Assembly (NCBI RefSeq): GCF_902167145.1
Contig: NC_050097.1
Coordinates: 169,538,923 to 169,602,922 of the forward strand
DNA length: 64,000 bases
Direction of reading: 5' to 3'
From: Zea mays
Taxonomy: Eukaryota > Streptophyta > Magnoliopsida > Poales > Poaceae
The notes under the pieces were generated by a model, which was not told where the DNA came from, did no database searches, and saw only the letters and a list, made by a program, of their open reading frames with translations. Each line of letters begins with the position of its first letter. The first letter of the stretch is position 1. The translations under genes and the position numbers were made by a program. Shown here one piece after another: positions 32,839 through 45,843 of the stretch.

Positions 32839-34030
32839 TGTCGGTACCCTGAATCAGGGGTATCCCTTACTACAGTATGAAGACACGGTGCTCGCGCGGT
32901 TATCTCTAGTCGCGCGGTGAACAGCACCCGACCCCTCCACGTGGCGCGGCTCCGGGGCCGCCACGTGGCCAGAGGAGATGATATACTCCAAGGTGGCGAC
33001 AGTGGGTCCAGACCCCCACGGGAAAGTGTCGGACCCCTGGATGCACAGCCCGGACCTCCGGGCGAGGTTTAATACCTCCATAGGTGCAAACCAGACCCCT
33101 GGGACGGGCCCCGGACCCCTCAGGAGGGGTCCGGGCTACTCACAGTGGGGTCCCAGGATTCCATGGCTAAGAATACCCAGGCCTTAATCAAGGCCAGGCG
33201 GGGGTCCGGTGCTGACACGTGTCCGGACCATACCGCGAGCGCTCCCACTCCCCGCTCAGGCGGAGACCCGATGCTGCCACGTGGCCTACTACCCGTGACG
33301 TAAGCCAGCGGGCGGAGCCAGACGTAAGGCCTCTGGGCCGCGCATTTATTGTGGAGGAGGCGCGCCGCCTGTCAAGCTGGCAGGTGATGTGCCGCCTCAG
33401 CATTAAATACGCCATGTCTACTCCATTGACAAGCGATGTGCTGCCTCAGCATTTAATGTGCCCTGTCCACTCTGCTGACGGGCGGCGGCTAGGCCATCCT
33501 GTAGGCGGCGTGCCCGTCCGCTCCGGTGACGAGCAGTACGCCCGTGATGCGGCATACACTGTGCTCATCATCACTCGTTCGTTGCCAGTGAAGCTTCCGC
33601 TGCACACCGATACTACGCAGGCTGCGGATATCAGGGCGCAAGGAGAATGCACTGGCGACCAGCATTAGTTGCTACAAGTATTACATCTGTTATGTCCCTG
33701 GGCCCGCATGTCGGGGCTCAGCACCCTTGTACGTGCCCCCTTCTGCTATAAAAGGGAAGGCATGCAACGTTACAGGGGCTCCCTCAAGCTCACTTAGACT
33801 TAGACTCAGCTCAGGCTCACAAGTTCATACAAGATTTCAAGCTCAATACATCACACAGTGGAGTAGGGTATTACGCTCCAGCGGCCCGAACCACTCTAAA
33901 CCCTTGTGTGTTCTTGTGTTCGGTCATCGCTTAGCAAGACAGGCAAAACGCTTAGGTCCCTCCTCATCTTAGGAGTTAGGATTTAATTCGGGTGCATTTC
34001 GCCACCCGGCCGGAGATTTCCTCTCCGACA
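32839..34030 (+). repeat. 3' LTR of the Huck-like element
   Basis: A 1192-bp LTR homologous to 20570-21755, TATA-like tataaaag at 33747-33754, ending ttcctctccgaca and followed by GTGTT. It has substitutions and small indels relative to the 5' copy. Confidence 0.9.
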
Positions 34031-34082
34031 GTGTTAATATCGTGCCTTTGTTTGAAAAGTTTGCTGGTCCTGAGTGTAGTTA

Positions 34083-34954
34083 AAGCATCTCCAACAGTTC
34101 CCAAATAATACTTCCAAAATAATAGTTTAGGGGGTAAAGGTGAAAAAACTCAGTTAAACGGCTCCTTGTATATGCTCCCATTTTTGGGTGCCTCGAAACC
34201 CAAAGTATGGTGGTATAGATTTGGAGCCAAACCACCGTCGCTCAATCTAGCTTTTTTCTGTTTCCAACACCACATGTGGCCACCACAAAGGCTGCTCACG
34301 GTCGTACATGCACCTCCCACCAATGATGCTCTTTTTTGTGACACGGAGGACGAAGACAGTCGCTTGACGAAAACAAAAACGAATCAGTAACTTTCGTAGC
34401 CACTAGCGGGTAGTTGATTTCGTGGACTTAGAAAGAGATTAGAAAACTTTGGACCATCGATTGTCTTGACTACAAAATTTTTAGGACATATTTAGTTTCG
34501 ATTAGTCTTAGGACTAAACTTTAGTCCCTATTTGTTTGGTTCCAAGGACTAAATAAATTCTAAAGTCATTAAAAACATTATCCAAAGACTCAAATGTCCT
34601 TGCAATACACTAATGTGGACTTTTAGTCTCTTGTAGCACCTATGTGAAGGACTAAAGACTAAATTATTTTAGTATATATTTTAGTCCTAATGTTTGGCAA
34701 AAAAATGGACTAAATAGGACTAAAAACTAGAGACTAATCTTTAGTCCCTCTAACCAAACACCGCATTAGTCGATCTTATAGGCATCAAGCAGGCAACAGA
34801 AAAAGAAAATTGAGCAGTTGTATTTGACGAGCACCAGCGAAAGAAAAGGTCAACTGGCTAGATGGGCTGAGGTATATTTAAGGAATTGTTGGAGTTGGAT
34901 ATGTTCTTAGCCTTTTCAACTTTTAAGAGGAACCGGATGCAGTTGGAGATGCTC
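34083..34954. mobile_element. Candidate DNA transposon/MITE with AGCATCTCCAAC inverted ends
   Basis: The left end aagcatctccaac (34083-34095) is matched by gttggagatgctc (34942-34954) in inverted orientation, 12 of 13 bases pairing. The left flank is TTA but the right flank is not, so the target duplication is unclear. The inside is non-coding and contains a second repeat (34500-34771). The same terminal sequence bounds the clean MITE at 40046-40379. Confidence 0.5.
34500..34771. mobile_element. Fold-back MITE-like sequence, nested
   Basis: Rich in alternating ggactaaa/tttagtcc. The left part tgtttggttccaaggactaaa is inverted as tttagtccctctaaccaaaca near the right end. attagtc occurs on both sides (34501-34507 and 34765-34771) and could be a target duplication, but the terminal bases do not pair cleanly. 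Non-coding. Confidence 0.5.
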
Positions 34955-35310
34955 AATTCATATCTTAAAACAATGTCTTATCTTAAAATATAGTGTTCAA
35001 CTTATAAAAAAACAACTCTATTTTAAAATTTATCAAAAATATATATAGAGCACTCCATGAAGTAACCTAAATATGCTACAACCTAACCTAGTGTCCACTT
35101 TGTTTTCTACATCATTCTCACACTTTTCTTTTCTAATAATGTAATTCACCTCAAAAATACATGATTTAACACAGTTTATTTTTAGTGCCCTAAACACTTT
35201 TCTACATCATTCTCACACTTCTCTTTTCTAATAATGTAATTCACCTCAAAAATACATGATTTAACACAGTTTATTTTTAGTGCCCTAAACACTTTGAATG
35301 ATGTATGCTC
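34955..35310. mobile_element. Degenerate copy of the 40046 MITE with an internal 95-bp duplication
   Basis: Resembles the MITE at 40046-40379 over much of its length (tatcaaaaata, tctacatcatt, ataatgtaattcac, tttttagtg-cctaaacact). The segment starting at ctacatcattctcacactt (35107) is repeated at 35202, a 95-bp tandem duplication that is nearly perfect. Its ends are poorly preserved. Confidence 0.6.
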
Positions 35311-35738
35311 TTGGAAGGTCTTGACTTCAAGGAAAATTTGTAGTAGCTGTTGGAAAGTTTTGTGGTGCTTTATTTAGACACTCATGAGTCATGACCATAG
35401 TATTAAACCATGTTTCGCTTCGAAATTTCCAGCTGAAACGATTTATGTCATGCGTTTCCCTCTGTTTTCTAGCTGATTAAATTGGCGGTGGAGAAAATTA
35501 TGGAACGTTTCCCTCTACTGCAGCACAACAGCAACAAAAAGGAAGAGCCACAATACGACATGACACCATATAGTAATAATATTACTAGACTTCTGAAACG
35601 ATTTATGTCATGCTGAAGACCCTGAACAGGAACACACGAGTTACGACTGAAAAACGTTGCAGCAGCCTATGCAGCTACAAAAGCTTTGAAACTTCGTCTT
35701 GTTGACGCAAACCATGCAAGGAACCGATTTGGCAAGCT
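35311..35738 (-). other. 3' flank and 3' UTR of the ubiquitin-eL40 gene
   Basis: No other gene seen. The part next to the stop codon (about 35500-35738) should contain the 3' UTR; the poly(A) site was not fixed. An acgatttatgtcatgc segment occurs twice (35429 and 35597). Confidence 0.45.
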
Positions 35739-39113
<3,375 letters not shown>

Positions 39114-39127
39114 GCACGCCAGGAAGT

Positions 39128-39207
39128 CTAGGGTTTTAATTGGGCTGGGCTTTTTCTGCTTGACCCCCGCATGAAGCCATGAAGGCTCCCAGGATTCTCA
39201 ATGGGCC
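39128..39207 (-). promoter_or_regulatory. Telo-box and site II motifs of ubiquitin-eL40 promoter
   Basis: On the minus strand AAAACCCTAG (39128-39137) is a telo-box. AGCCCAGCCCA (39140-39150) and GGCCCAT (39201-39207) are site II-type elements. This pairing is characteristic of plant ribosomal-protein promoters, where TCP factors bind site II and give growth-linked expression. Binding is inferred from motif identity only. Confidence 0.65.
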
Positions 39208-39339
39208 GGACCTTTTATATTCTACTCCAGATTATTTGGCGCCCCTTCACCCTTGTTAGCAAATTTCGCGCAAATGGAAATGTTGTCAAACTGAAATCAT
39301 TCTATTAAATCAGGTTTGCATCTTATTAATTATTCTTAT

Positions 39340-39411
39340 GGGTTGTTTCGTCTAGTGGTAGGATTCTTGCTTTTGGTTCAAAGGCCGTAAGTTCAATTCT
39401 GACAACATCCC
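39340..39411 (+). pseudogene. tRNA-Pro-like pseudogene
   Basis: A 72-nt stretch with tRNA-Pro-like layout: gtctagtggtaggattc (D arm/A box), cttttggttc at the anticodon loop (TGG), and agttcaattct (T arm/B box). The acceptor and anticodon stems contain several mismatches, so a working tRNA is unlikely. Confidence 0.5.
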
Positions 39412-39739
39412 ATTACAAGTCACTAGGCCTGTTTTTCTATATAGGCAATTAATGTTTTTTAAGACTCTAGGATTTTCATTGGGCCGAGCATTTTCACGGT
39501 ATTTTTTAGAGTATTTGAAACTTCACACCAACCTAAAGTTTTTTTCTATGACTAGCATTGCACATGTATACTAAATATTATGGTTTGAAATACTTTGTTT
39601 CCAAACACTTATAGCTAAGACTGATGTAAAAAATATTATGGTTGTGTTATGACATCTTAAAACCGTAATATTTCAAAACCATGATTTTGAAATACCTTGT
39701 TTCCAAACACGCCCTAATTTTGAATGTTGTGTGGTCTAA

Positions 39740-39971
39740 GGGCATGTACAACCTAGAGCCTCTTGCTCGCTTTTTCAAGTAGAAGAGACGGCTAAGAAAA
39801 TGCATCATACAACCCTAAGCCACTAGAACATTAATGCAGTTAAGAGACAATATGTATAGAAAGTTGTGAAAAGACGGGCTCTTCGTGAAAAGCCTATCTC
39901 TTGACTTTTTTGTAGTTAACTCCCTAAAGACACCTTAAGAAACCCCTCAGTTAATGGGGTTGTACAAGCCA
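39740..39971. mobile_element. Tourist-like MITE upstream of the ubiquitin-eL40 gene
   Basis: A 232-bp segment with inverted ends gggcatgtacaacc and ggttgtacaagcca (12 of 14 pairing), flanked by TAA at 39737-39739 and 39972-39974. A TAA/TTA target duplication is the mark of PIF/Harbinger-type elements. Non-coding. Confidence 0.72.
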
Positions 39972-40045
39972 TAAGTACCCCATGTTGGCTACTAAATTTT
40001 AAATTGAATTATAGTCTACATTTACAAAATGTTAGTTAGGTGTTA

Positions 40046-40379
40046 GAGCATCTCCAACTGTACCTAGTGTCCTATATTAAATATAGGGATCAACTCGTAT
40101 AAAACAACTCCAACAGTGTCATATTTTACTTATTTTTATCAAAAATATAGACACTCCATAAAGTGGTCCAAATATACTACACCCGAAATCATTGCTCTAC
40201 CCTTGTTTTCTACATCATTATCAATATCTTCTTTCATAATAATGTAGTTTACTACATAAAACCCATGATTTAGGGCTTAACTATTAGAGCACAATTTGTT
40301 TTTAGTGTCCTAAACACTTTAAACCGTGTAATATTTTAATTTTTTAGCACTATTTTGAGTCACCTTGTTGGAGATGCTC
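40046..40379. mobile_element. Tourist-like MITE with GAGCATCTCCAAC ends
   Basis: A 334-bp segment with perfect 13-bp inverted ends gagcatctccaac and gttggagatgctc and TTA duplications at 40043-40045 and 40380-40382. No coding sequence. A diverged, internally duplicated relative lies at 34955-35310. Confidence 0.85.
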
Positions 40380-40382
40380 TTA

Positions 40383-40471
40383 GTCTAGTGATAACATCCA
40401 CGCTTTGGGTGGGGTACAAGAGGTCCTAAGTTTGGTTACAAGAGGTCGTGAGTTTGGTTCTCACAACACCC
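40383..40471 (+). pseudogene. Second tRNA-Pro-like sequence with internal duplication
   Basis: agtctagtgataacatcc, cgctttgggtggggtac and gtgagtttggttctcac resemble the D, anticodon and T arms of tRNA-Pro. A 22-bp block starting acaagaggtc is duplicated in tandem, which lengthens the molecule beyond tRNA size. It could be a tRNA-derived repeat head rather than a tRNA gene. Confidence 0.4.
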
Positions 40472-40530
40472 AGCTCGGTGGACATGTGAAAGATTTGATT
40501 ATTGAAGCCAAGAGATTACTCGAAGCCTGA

Positions 40531-40720
40531 CCTGGTAGCCTCGGGCGGGGACTTCATAGAAAGAGTTATCGTGTTCTGCCTCATAGCCATCGTTGTGAAC
40601 TAGACTCTTGTGGACGTCCTTGGCCTGGTGTAGATGATGTCGATCTAACTCGGTATTCTGATCTCTTCCATGATGAAGAGTATGAGCCCTATTGGACTGA
40701 GTTGGTTGTCGAGTCCCCTC
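40531..40720 (+). other. Open reading frame interrupted by element D (unrecognised)
   Basis: A frame open from just after a TGA (40528-40530) to the insertion site of element D. It reads RKSYRVLPHSHRC, then DLTRYSDLFHDEEYEPYWTE. With element D and one target repeat removed it continues at 49621 (LDKVRRDVPGLALRWLWLS) to a TGA at 49677-49679, 83 codons in all. I do not recognise the protein. Composition looks protein-like, so it may be a gene fragment or old transposon piece. Confidence 0.35.
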
Positions 40721-41852
40721 TGAAAGTCGCCTAGAGGGGGGTGAATAGGGCGAATCTGAAATTTATAAACTTAAGCACAACTACAAGCCGGGTTAGCGTT
40801 AGAGATAAAAACGAGTCTGAGAGAGAGGGCGCAAAACAAATCGTGAGCAAATAAAGAGCGAGACACGATGATTTGTTTTACCGAGGTTCGGTTCTTGCAA
40901 ACCTACTCCCCGTTGAGGTGGTCACAAAGACCGAGTCTCTTTCAACCCTTTCCCTCTCTCAAACGGTCACCTAGACCGAGTGAGCTTCTCTTCTCAATCA
41001 AACGGAACACAAAGTTCCCGCAAGGACCACCACATAATTGGTGTCTCTTGCCTTGGTTACAATTGAGTATGATCACAAGAAGAATGAGAAAGAAAAGAAG
41101 CGATCCAAGCGCAAGAGCTCAAAAGAACACAAATATCACTCTCTTACTAGTCACTATTGATTGGAGTTGTCTTTGGACTTGGGAGAGGATTTGATCTCTT
41201 TGGAGTGTCTAGAATTGAATGCTATAACTCTTGTAATATGTTGAAGGTGGAAAATTAGGATTCCATTGAATGTGGGGTGGTTGGGGTATTTATAGCCCCA
41301 ACCACCAAAAATGGTCGTTGGAAGGCTGCTGTCGCATGGCGCACCGGACAGTCCGGTGCGCCACCGGACACTATCCGTGCGCCAGCCACGTCAGCAGACC
41401 GTTGGGGTTCGACCGTTGGAGCTCTGACTTGTGGGGTCTCTGGGCTGTCCGGTGCGCCAACTGTGCGTGCTCTATCCTCTGCGCGCGGAGGCGCGCATTA
41501 AATGCGTTGCAGTCGACCGTTGCGCACGAAGTAGCCGTTGCTCCGCTGGCACACCGGACAGTCCGGTGAATTGTAGCGGAGCGCCCTCTGATTTTCCCGA
41601 AGGTAGCGAGTTCAGCGTCGAGTGCCCTGGTGCACCGGACACTGTCCGGCGCGCCAGACCAGGGTGCCTTTTGGGGTGTCTTTTGCTCTCTTTGCTTGAC
41701 CCCTTTCTTGGTCTTTTTATTGGCTTATTGTGAACCTTTGGCACCTGTAGAACTTATAGACTAGAGCAAACTAGTTAGTTCCATTTATTTGTGTTGGGCA
41801 ATTCAACCACCAAAATCAATTAGGAAAAAGATGTAAGCCTAATTCCCTTTCA
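40721..41852 (-). repeat. 3' LTR of element D
   Basis: A 1132-bp LTR, 96 bp shorter than its partner. The difference is accounted for by losses of 33, 42 and 20 bp at CACCGGAC/GTCCGGTG palindromes plus one single base. TATA-like sequence on the minus strand near 41285-41292. Confidence 0.9.
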
Positions 41853-42676
41853 ATCTCCCCCTTTTTGGTGATTGATGCCAACACGAACCAAAGCAAATAT
41901 AACAGTGCATAATTGAACTAGTTTGCATAATTGTAAGTGTAAAGGTTACTTAGAATTGAGCCAATATAAATTCTCATAAGATATGCAAGGATTGTTTCTT
42001 TATATTTTCATCATTTTGGACCACGCTTGCACCACATGTTTTGTTTTTGCAAATCCTTTTGTAAATTGTTTTCAAAGTCCTTTTGCAAATAGTCAAAGGT
42101 AAATGAATAAGATTTTGAGAAGCATTGTCAAGATTTGAAATTTTCTCCCCCTGTTTCAAATGCTTTTTCTTTGACTTAAACAAAAACTCCCCCTCAATAA
42201 ATCCTCCTCTTAGTGTTCAAGAGGGTTTTAAGATACCAATTTTGAAAATGCTACTTTCTCCCCCTTTTGAATAAGATATCAATTGAAAAATTCATTATTG
42301 CAAAACCTTTTCTTAGCATTAAATTTTGAAAATTGGTGGTGGTGCGGTCCTTTTGCTTTGGGCTAATACTTTCTCCCCCTTTGGCATGAATCGCCAAAAA
42401 CGGATACTCGAGTGAAATATAAGCATATTTTACTACTTTCTCCTACTTTTGGCGAACATAATATGAGTGAAGATTATACCAAAGTTGGAGAGTTGCTCGG
42501 AGCGACGGCGAAGGATAAGTTATGGAGTGGAGTGGAAGCCTTTGTCTTCGCCGAAGACTCCAATTCCCTATCAATATACCTATGACTTGGTTTGAAATAT
42601 ACTTGAAAACACATTAGTCATAGCATATAAAAGAGACATGATCAAAGGTATATTTATGAGCTATGTGTGCAAAACA
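41853..42676 (-). other. Element D 3' non-coding region with multiple polypurine tracts
   Basis: On the minus strand, G-rich purine tracts of the type aaaagggggaga recur near 41853, 42144, 42187, 42258 and 42371; the one at 41853 abuts the 3' LTR. No gene seen. Confidence 0.7.
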
Positions 42677-45600
42677 TCAAAAGAAATTCCTAGAATCAAG
42701 AATATTTAGCTCATGCCTAAGTTTGTTAAAAGTTTGTTCATCTAGTGGCTTGGTAAAGATATCGGCTAATTGTTCTTTAGTGTTAATGTAAGCAATCTCG
42801 ATATCCCCTTTTTGTTGGTGATCCCTTAAGAAATGATACAGAATGGCTATGTGTTTAGTGCGGCTATGTTCAACGGGATTATCCGCTATACGGATGGCAC
42901 TCTCATTATCACATAGAAGAGGAATTTTGGTTAATTTGTAACCATAGTCCCTAAGGGTTTGCCTCATCCAAAGCAATTGCGCGCAACAATGACCTGCGGC
43001 AATATACTCAGCTTCGGCGGTAGAAAGAGCCACGGAATTTTGCTTCTTTGAAGCCCAAGACACCAAGGATCTTCCCAAGAACTGGCAAGTCCCTGATGTG
43101 CTCTTTCTATTAATCTTACACCCCGCCCAATCGGCATCCGAATAACCAATTAAATCAAATATGGATCCCCGAGGGTACCAAAGTCCAAACTTAGGAGTAT
43201 AAACTAAATATCTCAAGATTCGTTTTACGGCCGTAAGGTGAGCTTCCTTAGGGTCGGCTTGGAATCTTGCACACATGCATACGGAAAGCATAATATCCGG
43301 TCGAGATGCACATAAATAGAGTAAGGAGCCTATCATCGACCGGTATACCTTTTGATCGACGAATTTACCTCCCGTGTCGAGGTCGAGATGCCCATTGGTT
43401 TCCATGGGTGTCTTGATGGGCTTGGCATCCTTCATCCCAAACTTATTTAGAATGTCTTGAATATACTTCGTTTGGCTAATGAAGGTGCCCTCTTGGAGTT
43501 GCTTCACTTGAAATCCCAAGAAGTACTTCAACTCCCCCATCATAGACATCTCGAATTTCTGTGTCATGATCCTACTAAATTCCTCACAAGTAAATTCGTT
43601 AGTAGACCCAAATATAATATCATCAACATAAATTTGGCATACAAACAAATCATTGTTAAGAGTTTTAGTAAATAAAGTAGGATCGACCTTTCCGACTTTG
43701 AAACCATTAGTGATAAGGAAATCTCTTAGCCATTCATACCATGCTCTTGGGGCTTGCTTGAGCCCATAAAGCGCCTTAGAGAGTTTATATACGTGATTAG
43801 GGTACTCACTATCTTCAAAGCCGGGAGGTTGCTCAACATAGACCTCTTCCTTGATTGGTCCATTGAGGAAGGCACTCTTCACGTCCATTTGGTAAAGCTT
43901 TGACCTGTGAATACCCCTTGGCCACAAGTCGGGCTTTGTTCCTTGTCACCACACCATGCTCATCTTGCTTCTTGCGGAAGACCCACTTGGTTCCTACAAC
44001 ATTTTGGTTAGGACGTGGAACTAAATGTCATACCTCATTCCTAGTGAAATTGTTGAGCTCCTCTTGCATCGCCACCACCCAATCCGAATCTTGTAGTGCT
44101 TCCTCTACCCTGTGTGGCTCAATAGAGGAAACAAACGAGTAATGTTCAAAAAAATGAGCAACACGAGATCGAGTAGTTACCCCCTTTTGAATATCGTCGA
44201 GGATGGTGTTCACGGGGTGATCTCGTTGGATTGCTTGGTGGACTCTTGGGTGTGGCGGCCTTGGAACTTGTTCATCTTCCTCATCTTGATCATGGGCATC
44301 TCCCCCTTGATCATTGCTCTCCTCTTGAGGTGGCTCAACTCCTAGATCTTCTCCTTCATCATTTTGAGCCTCATCCTCATCTTGAGTTGGTGGAGATGCT
44401 TGCATTAAGGAAGATGGCTGATCTTGTGCATGTGGTGGCTCTTCGGATTCCTTAGGACACACGTCCCCAATGGACATGTTCCTTAGCGCGACGCACGGAG
44501 CCTCTTCATCACATATCTCATCAAGATCAACTTGCTCTACATGAGAGCCATTAGTCTCATCAAACACAATGTGACAAGAAACTTCAACTTGTCCGGAGGA
44601 CTTGTTAAAGACTCTATATGCCCTTGTGTTTGAATCATATCCTAGTAAAAAGCCTTCTACAGTCTTAGGAGCAAATTTAGATTTTCTACCTCTTTTAACA
44701 AGAATAAAACATTTGCTACCAAAGACTCTAAAATATGAAACATTGGGCTTTTTACCGGTTAGGAGCTCATAAGATGTCTTCTTGAGGATTCGATGTAGAT
44801 ACAACCGGTTGATGGCGTAGCAAGCGGTGTTGACCGCCTCAGCCCAAAACCGATCCGAAGTCTTGTACTCATCAAGCATGGTTCTTGCCATGTCCAATAG
44901 AGTTCGATTCTTCCTCTCCACTACACCATTTTGTTGTGGGGTGTAGGGAGAAGAGAACTCATGCTTGATGCCCTCCTCCTCAAGGAAGCCTTCGATTTGA
45001 GAATTCTTGAACTCCATCCCGTTGTCGCTTCTAATCTTTTTGATCCTTAAGCCGAACTCATTTTGAGCCCGTCTCAAGAATCCCTTTAAGGTCTCTTGGG
45101 TATGAGATTTTTCCTCCAAAAAGAACACCCAAGTGAAGCGAGAATAATCATCCACAATAACTAGACAGTACTTACTCCCGCCGATGCTTATGTAAGCGAT
45201 CGGGCCGAATAGGTCCATGTGTAGGAGCTCGAGTGGCCTGTCAGTCGTCATAATGTTCTTGTGTGGATGATGAGTACCAACTTGCTTCCCTGCCTGACAT
45301 GCGCTACAAATCCTGTCTTTCTCAAAATGAACATTTGTTAGTCCTAAAATGTGTTCTCCCTTTAGAAGCTTGTGAAGATTCTTCATTCCAACATGTGCTA
45401 GTCGACGATGCCAGAGCCAGCCCATGTTAGTCTTAGCAATTAAGCAAGTGTCGAGTTCAGTTCTATCAAAATATACCAAGTAAAGCTGACCCTCTAACAC
45501 TCCCTTAAAGGCTATTGAATCATCACTTCTTCTAAAGACAGTAACACCTATATCTGTAAAAAGACAGTTGTAGCCCATTTTGCATAATTGAGAAACGGAA

Positions 45601-45835
45601 AGCAAATTGTAATCTAAAGAATCTACAAGAAAAACATTGGAAATTGAGTGGTCAGGAGATATAGCAATTTTACCCAATCCTTTGACCAAACCTTGATTTC
45701 CATCCCCGAATGTGATAGCTCGTTGGGGATCTTGGTTTTTCTCATAGGAGGAGAACATCTTCTTCTCCCCTATCACGTGGTTTGTGCATCCGCTGTCGAT
45801 GATCCAACTTGAGCCCCCGGATGCATAAACCTACA
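42677..45835 (-). pseudogene. pol: pol of element D (protease, integrase, RT, RNase H), broken
   Basis: Reads from about 45835 leftwards: aspartic protease active site WIIDSGCTNH; a His-Cys zinc finger (HRRLAHVGMKNLH, CSAC); integrase with HMDLFGP, RSDNG and [10 protein letters not shown] (DDE core); a variable acidic linker; RT with the YVDD box ([12 protein letters not shown]); and RNase H ([19 protein letters not shown]) ending in RNF F-stop at 42677. Two lesions: Trp-to-TGA just upstream of HLVPRPNQN (near 44027) and an 89-bp deletion near 43928 relative to element E, removing the first RT motif block and shifting frame. The frame differs from gag. It cannot supply active RT. Confidence 0.9.
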
Positions 45836-45843
45836 AAACAAGT

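Larger units (their letters stand above)
20570..34030 (+). mobile_element. Huck-like Ty3/gypsy retrotransposon, pol-deleted, hosting a nested element
   Basis: A 13,461-bp span bounded by LTRs of 1186 and 1192 bp with TG..CA ends and the duplication GTGTT (20565-20569 and 34031-34035). After subtracting the nested Sirevirus, about 6.96 kb remain: LTRs, a broken gag, a short integrase-like remnant, and a long 3' non-coding region with tandem repeats. The LTRs differ at several sites per 100 bp at their starts, so the insertion is much older than the element inside it. The family name is from memory of maize Huck LTRs and gag. Confidence 0.88.

Noticed and set aside
39530..39720. Repeated gaaatac-ttgtttccaaacac segments upstream of the 39740 MITE
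   Set aside because: Two direct copies are visible and they resemble MITE ends, but no pairing ends or target duplication could be established.
40383..40471. Functional tRNA-Pro gene
   Set aside because: The internal 22-bp duplication and mismatched stems exclude a normal cloverleaf; kept only as a tRNA-like pseudogene.
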